From Clostridiales bacterium (GTDB taxonomy: Bacteria; Bacillota; Clostridia; Christensenellales; UBA1242), in assembly GCA_003524095.1 (NCBI GenBank), contig DOEE01000003.1:546879-610878 (forward strand): 64,000 bases of DNA. The letters are read 5' to 3'. The translations under genes and the position numbers were made by a program. Below are positions 61,447 through 64,000 of this stretch, one piece after another. The notes beneath the pieces are model-generated. The model ran no database searches. It had not been told where the DNA came from and saw nothing but the letters and a program-made list of their open reading frames with translations. Position 1 is the stretch's first letter, and every line of letters starts with the position of its first letter.

Positions 61447-62740
61447 TTAAACAAGTAGCATAAGCATACTTATAGCCATTACTGGAATAGAAGTGATTAC
61501 CCCATAGCCAATAAACTGTTTTGTACTAAACTTAACATCATTATCTTTGAGAATACTCATAAACATTATTCCAGCAAGCGAGCCAATCGGAGTTAAGAAC
61601 GCACAAATATTTGAAGCAATAACAACACTATAAATTGTATTGAGACTTGCATTAAATGTTCCTAATATCCCCCGTAAACAACATAGTCATTGGAATATTA
61701 TTAACAACATTTCCCATAAGGAATGCAAAGAAGCCAATCACAAACATACTCTGAGTACTAACTGCATTGCCTAATATTTGAATAAATCCAATGTCCGTAA
61801 GTGTTGCCACTATTATCGCCATTGACATCAAAAATGGCATAAGTGAGTATGGCAAATCTTTGAGAGCATCAACAATTATAGTAAGTTTTTCTTTTTTGCA
61901 AAGAAGATAGATAAATGTAGCCAAATATGTAGCCACAGCACAAGACAAAGGAATATACCAAATATCTAGTCCCAAATATGGCCCAACTATCATAAATGCT
62001 ATCATTAGCATGAGTCCTGTTAGTCCAAAAGATAGCAAAGTTTTGTTTTGTTTTGGAAGTTCTTTGGCTTCGATATTAATTGGTGTTTTAAGTTTCTTTC
62101 TAAATAACAAGTATGTCAAAAGTAGTGAGAAAACCCCCGCCACAATTGCCGGCAAGAACATCTTGAGTGTAAAATCCAAAAATGTTATTCCATGCAAGGA
62201 ACAAAGATAAATATTTGTTGGATTGTCTATATAAAAGAACATACTCCACGCATTAGCAGATACAAATTCGGAAATAATATATGGAGTTGGGTCTATTTTT
62301 GCATGTTTTGTAAAGTAACAAATAAAAGGTGTAAATGTCAAAATTATTATATCATGTGAAGTAAAGATTGTAAGAATTGCAATTATTATATTAAAAGTAA
62401 AAAATATTTTTGTCTGGCTAGATTTAGATTTATTCAAAGCAAGTTGTGCAACATAATTAAAGAATCCAATTTTGTCAAGAAGAACAGACAAACTAGAAGC
62501 CGAGATAAATATAATTAAGATTTGCATTGGGTTCATACCGCCCGAACTTACAAAAACGTTTTTGAGACTATCCGTTTTGATAAATCCACAAACAACACAA
62601 ACCAAAGCCCCAATTAAACAAACTATCCAATACCAACAGAATGTAAAATGTTTTGTTTTAATTTTTCAGTCAAATATAACGCATAACTGCATGAGTATTA
62701 ATGTAATTCCAATTATAATCAAAGGCAAAACCATTTTCAT
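61447..62740 (-). pseudogene. ArsB/NhaD-type (ion transporter superfamily) permease, broken twice
   Basis: About 430 residues with ten or more membrane helices would be encoded, with SSLSVLLDKIGFFNYVAQLA, FTSHDIIILTFTPFICYF and the MGNVVNNIPMTMLFTG motif of the ArsB/NhaD group. Two lesions are visible. Codon 25 from the ATG at 62740 is TGA (62666-62668), where TGG is expected. A G5 run (61669-61673) has one G too many; removing it continues the frame as TGILGTFNASLNTIYSVV to a stop at 61447. The longest intact frame is 61652-62605. TGA recoding is excluded because other genes end in TGA. Confidence 0.8.
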
Positions 62741-62823
62741 CCGTCCTAAAAAATCAATATCAAATTTATGTTACACACTAAATTCAAAAAAGTCAATTAA
62801 ATTGGTGTTTATTTAATTATTAA

Positions 62824-62852
62824 TTGACTATTAAATAATTTTTTGTTAAAAT
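62824..62852 (+). promoter_or_regulatory. Promoter of the PAP2 gene
   Basis: TTGACT (62824-62829) and TAAAAT (62847-62852) are 17 bases apart, about 33 bases before the ATG. Confidence 0.6.
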
Positions 62853-62884
62853 TTGAAAGTATTTCAGAAAAAATGGAGTTTTAT

Positions 62885-63565
62885 ATGAAAAAAAGTAAAA
62901 AACTGCTTATTAGCACGATTGTGTTTGCCATTCTTGCCATAATCTACACAATAATTATAGCGCTAGTGGACAAACAAAGCATAGGTCCAAACGAAAGTCA
63001 AGTAGGACTCGCTACAATCAATCAATTTTTTCAAAAAAAGATAGGCTTTAACGAAACTTTTTACAAACTTTCCAACATGCTTGGCTACATCGCCTTTGGA
63101 ATTGCATTTGCTTATATGATAGTAGGATTAATACAATTAATCAAAAGAAAAAGCATAAAGAAAGTTGACACAGAAATATCTATTTTGGGATTATTCTACA
63201 TCATAACCTTGATTATTTATGTATTATTCGAGTTTGCAAAAATTAATTATAGACCAGTTTTGATTGATGGAAAACTCGATCCCTCGTACCCCTCTTCACA
63301 CACACTACTTGCATTATTTATTAGTACATCTGCCATATTTGTAAATCTAAAAATCATCGGCAACAAAACATTGAGAATAATACTAAATACAATTACAATC
63401 ATACTTGCAATAGCAATATTAATTGGAAGAACCATGTCCGGAGTACATTGGATAACAGATATTTTGGGTGGAATATTAATTGCTACAACTCTTGTACTTG
63501 GATATTTATGCGTGACAGAATACTTCAAAGAAAAATCAACAAATAACAAAACAGAAATCGCTTGA
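62885..63565 (+). CDS. PAP2-family membrane phosphatase
   Basis: A 226-residue integral membrane protein with about six helices and the PAP2 motifs KINYRP, PSSHT and SGVHWITDILGG, which carry the phosphatase residues. Likely substrates are phosphatidate-type lipids or undecaprenyl pyrophosphate. I chose the ATG at 62885 (GGAG six bases upstream) over an upstream ATG at 62843. The TGA stop lies inside the terminator stem. Confidence 0.88.
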   Translation: MKKSKKLLISTIVFAILAIIYTIIIALVDKQSIGPNESQVGLATINQFFQKKIGFNETFYKLSNMLGYIAFGIAFAYMIVGLIQLIKRKSIKKVDTEISILGLFYIITLIIYVLFEFAKINYRPVLIDGKLDPSYPSSHTLLALFISTSAIFVNLKIIGNKTLRIILNTITIILAIAILIGRTMSGVHWITDILGGILIATTLVLGYLCVTEYFKEKSTNNKTEIA

Positions 63566-63582
63566 ATTAAGCGATTTTTTTG
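63556..63582 (+). terminator. Terminator overlapping the PAP2 stop codon
   Basis: AATCGCTT (63556-63563) and AAGCGATT (63569-63576) form an 8-bp stem followed by a T-run; the TGA stop lies at its edge. Confidence 0.85.
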
Positions 63583-63586
63583 TAAG

Positions 63587-63753
63587 AATTTATTAGTACT
63601 AATGTCTATTGCACGAATACATGCGACTTGGTCGCGAGTTCCCAAAGTACAGTCCTGCTACTTTGGGTGTTGTCATTTGACAACTCGAATCTCGTCTCAA
63701 GCGACAAAAAACCTCACACAAGTGAGATTTGAATTGGAGCGGAAGACGAGTTC
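63587..63753 (+). repeat. Outer tRNA-Gly T-arm mirror unit with a tRNA 3' remnant
   Basis: Plus strand: GGTCGCGAGTTC (63630-63641) and GAATCTCGTCT (63687-63697) are the two T-arm halves of a tRNA-Gly. They are separated by 45 bp holding the perfect hairpins CCAAAGTA/TACTTTGG and GTTGTCA/TGACAAC. A terminator-like hairpin CTCAC/GTGAG follows, then the complement of the tRNA-Gly 3' end (63735-63753), broken in the T-loop. The left T-arm half is also one arm of GCGAC/GTCGC. Confidence 0.85.
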
Positions 63754-63835
63754 GGTGCAGAGTCAACCTTGGTTGGCTCAGCCTTCGTGCTAACTGCTAT
63801 ACTTCAAAAGACGTATCATTATCACAACAATTCGC

Positions 63836-64000
63836 AATTTATTAGTACTAATGTCTATTGCACGAATACATGCGACTTGGTCGCGAGTTCCCAAAGTGCA
63901 GTTCTGCTACTTTGGGTGTTGTCATTTGACAACTCGAATCTCGTCTCAAGCGACAAAAAAATCTCACACATGTGAGATTTAAATTGGAGCGGAAGACGAG
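63836..64000 (+). repeat. Inner tRNA-Gly T-arm mirror unit, cut by the window edge
   Basis: A near-identical copy of 63587-63750, with about six differences over 164 bp. Two of them lie in the first hairpin loop region and one is compensatory-looking in the terminator (CACACATGTG). The direct repeats are separated by about 85 bp of unrelated sequence that includes CAACC/GGTTG arms. Confidence 0.88.
63985..64000 (-). tRNA. 3' end of a probable tRNA-Gly, partial
   Basis: On the minus strand the visible bases are CTCGTCTTCCGCTCCA: the right T-stem, acceptor strand, discriminator and CCA. The T-arm mirrors and the acceptor CTTCCGC fit tRNA-Gly (GCC). The gene continues past the edge; it could instead be another broken 3' remnant like 63735-63753. 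Confidence 0.6.

Noticed and set aside
62666..62668. TGA read as tryptophan (alternative genetic code)
   Set aside because: nusB and the PAP2 gene end naturally in TGA, and the other genes stay open without TGA recoding; the permease is simply broken.
63602..63975. Two short ORFs across the tRNA-Gly repeat units
   Set aside because: They arise from the hairpin repeats and have no ribosome-binding site.

Overview
The window is a low-GC, AT-rich chromosomal segment of an endospore-forming Bacillota. It looks like a Clostridia-type lineage and probably an uncultured one. The basis is a complete eight-gene spoIIIA operon, spoIVB, a ytxC-like gene beside thrS, a Firmicutes-style T-box, argR next to recN, a GlpA/FAD-oxidoreductase/DUF1667 triad, and tRNAs with encoded CCA. 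TGA is used as a stop (nusB and the PAP2 gene end in it), so the standard code applies.

Layout. From 1 to 48.4 kb nearly every gene is on the minus strand and belongs to conserved housekeeping or sporulation operons: spoIVB-recN-argR; yqhY-nusB-xseA-xseB-proS; spoIIIAA-AH; rimP-nusA-ylxR-ylxQ-infB-rbfA-truB plus an endonuclease IV-type gene; rpsB-tsf; frr-cdsA-rseP and a polC-like exonuclease; ruvX and a DUF1292 gene; a cysteine desulfurase with an aberrant IscU-like partner; helD-hisS-tcdA-trx; comM-dprA-topA-trmFO-hslV-hslU; T-box-thrS and ytxC. Several usual neighbours are missing from these operons (pyrH, uppS, dxr, aspS, xerC, codY, folD), and polC survives only as an N-terminal, OB-fold and exonuclease gene. 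From 45.4 to 51 kb lies a glycerol block: three minus-strand oxidation genes diverge from glpK and a monoacylglycerol-lipase-like hydrolase, which together could release glycerol from lipid, phosphorylate it and oxidise it.

From 51 to 64 kb the sequence becomes accessory. It holds a dCMP deaminase, a Rho-like protein without a Walker A motif, an HdeD-like membrane protein, two large lipoproteins (one with tandem His/Trp/Cys repeats), a frameshifted acetyltransferase, a broken permease, a PAP2 phosphatase, and three tRNA loci (Cys-Leu, Ser, and the 3' edge of a probable Gly gene).

The most unusual observation is at those three tRNA loci. Just past the terminator beyond each tRNA 3' end lies an inverted copy of that tRNA's own T-arm. 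In every case it is split at the same T-loop point (between C56 and R57) by a short cassette made of two perfect hairpins. The cassette sequence differs at each tRNA but the architecture is the same. A second copy of the tRNA 3' half with its terminator lies roughly 180-250 bp further out, also broken in the T-loop. On the 5' side of tRNA-Ser, fragments broken in the D-loop after G19 lie in permuted order, together with 54-bp tandem hairpin repeats, between a good promoter and the intact gene. This looks like a family of tiny non-coding cassettes that target, or arise from, the tRNA elbow. I do not recognise it as a described system. Start coordinates below were corrected from ribosome-binding sites where that changed the call; all function calls rest on motif reading, without database searches.
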